Shown here one piece after another: positions 5,833 through 6,215 of a DNA stretch of 6,215 nt. Position numbers and translations under genes: made by a program. The notes under the pieces were generated by a model. The model did not search any database, was not told the DNA's origin, and worked only from the letters and a program-made list of their open reading frames with translations. Origin of the DNA: Acidobacteriota bacterium (GTDB taxonomy: Bacteria; Acidobacteriota; Terriglobia; Terriglobales; Acidobacteriaceae); the NCBI GenBank assembly GCA_019510535.1, contig JAEKKE010000221.1, positions 1 to 6,215 on the forward strand, written 5' to 3'. Numbering within the stretch: position 1 is the first letter of the stretch; the number at the start of each line of letters is the position of its first letter.

Positions 5833-6215
5833 ACTGGAGGTTCCGCCGGCTCCAAAAGATGTGCTCATGCAGCAGATCGTCGCCGCCGTCGGCGCCGAGC
5901 CCTGGCGTGAAGACGATCTTTTCGCTGTCTTCAAGCGCGCCTGGCCCTACCGTGATCTCGATCGCGCCACCTTCGACGAACTGATCGCATTGCTGCACCA
6001 GGGCATCGAGTCCTCACGCGGGCGCTACGGTGCTTACGTCATGCGCGACGGTGTCCGTGGCGAGCTCCACGCCCGCCGCGGCGCTCGCATGATTGCGATC
6101 GGCAATGGCGGCGCCATCCCCGATGTTGCGCAGTATGCCGTTATGCTGCAGCCGGAGAATGTGCAGATCGCCACGCTCGACGAGCACTTCGCTGTCGACT
6201 CCGGCCCGGGCGATG
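5711..6215 (+). pseudogene. lhr: Lhr helicase, downstream part in shifted frame (continues past window end)
   Basis: In the +1 frame relative to the upstream ORF, 168 codons are open from 5711 to the window edge. They begin VGRAGHWRGAIPKGRFFATT, the end of helicase motif VI and its Lhr-type continuation (compare IGRAGHQVGG...KG in E. coli Lhr). LEVPPAPKDVLMQQIVAAV, ending near 5889, starts the winged-helix region, and FKRAWPYRDLDRATFDELI follows. RGARMIAIGNGGAIPDVAQY and a segment near LQPENVQIATLDEHFAV lead into the Lhr-specific C-terminal domains. This is clearly the rest of the same gene. The first available in-frame ATG is 5780, with no evident ribosome binding site, so independent translation is doubtful. 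The open, well-conserved frame indicates that the break is recent or is an error in the sequence. Confidence 0.85.

Overview
The window comes from a high-GC bacterium. The best fit is an acidobacterium of the Acidobacteriaceae/Terriglobia type. This rests on the gene style (a Tat-exported beta-helix protein, a compact FUSC membrane protein, a long Lhr helicase), on intergenic repeats built on GTCATTTCGTAGCG...AGCGGAGAAATCTGCT, which I recall from that group, and on a KdsC-like gene implying a Gram-negative envelope. The taxon is an inference, not proven here.

Layout. (1) 743-1 on the minus strand is most of panB (pantothenate/CoA synthesis), cut by the window edge. (2) 744-864 is a divergent control region. 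It has a good -10 for panB, a sigma70-like promoter for the rightward gene, a LacI-type palindrome (GAAACGTTTC) between that promoter's -35 and -10, and a second palindrome (GAATGCATTC). (3) 865-2517 on the plus strand is a Tat-exported, GH28-like right-handed beta-helix protein, probably acting on polysaccharide outside the cytoplasm. (4) About 2495-3631 on the plus strand is a 12-TM FUSC-family putative exporter overlapping the end of the beta-helix gene, so the two probably form an operon. (5) 3632-3889 is a convergent intergenic region with a terminator hairpin for each side, a large imperfect inverted repeat (REP/MITE-like) and a 14-nt tandem repeat. (6) 4483-3890 on the minus strand is a KdsC-like HAD phosphatase (Kdo/LPS synthesis). 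(7) 4597 to the right edge on the plus strand is an Lhr-family superfamily 2 helicase. Its reading frame is broken near 5709 and about 15 conserved codons are missing, so the gene is split into a 411-aa N-terminal ORF and a shifted downstream part that runs off the window.

How the genes work together. panB, kdsC and lhr are housekeeping-type genes with no obvious link to one another. The only apparent functional unit is the beta-helix gene plus the FUSC gene, probably one carbohydrate-responsive transcription unit under a LacI-family regulator encoded elsewhere. I found no CRISPR array, transposase, tRNA, rRNA or clearly new multi-gene system. The most notable points are the internal deletion in lhr, the altered active-site positions of the GH28-like protein, the operator-in-promoter arrangement with a near-leaderless start, and the inverted-repeat element.
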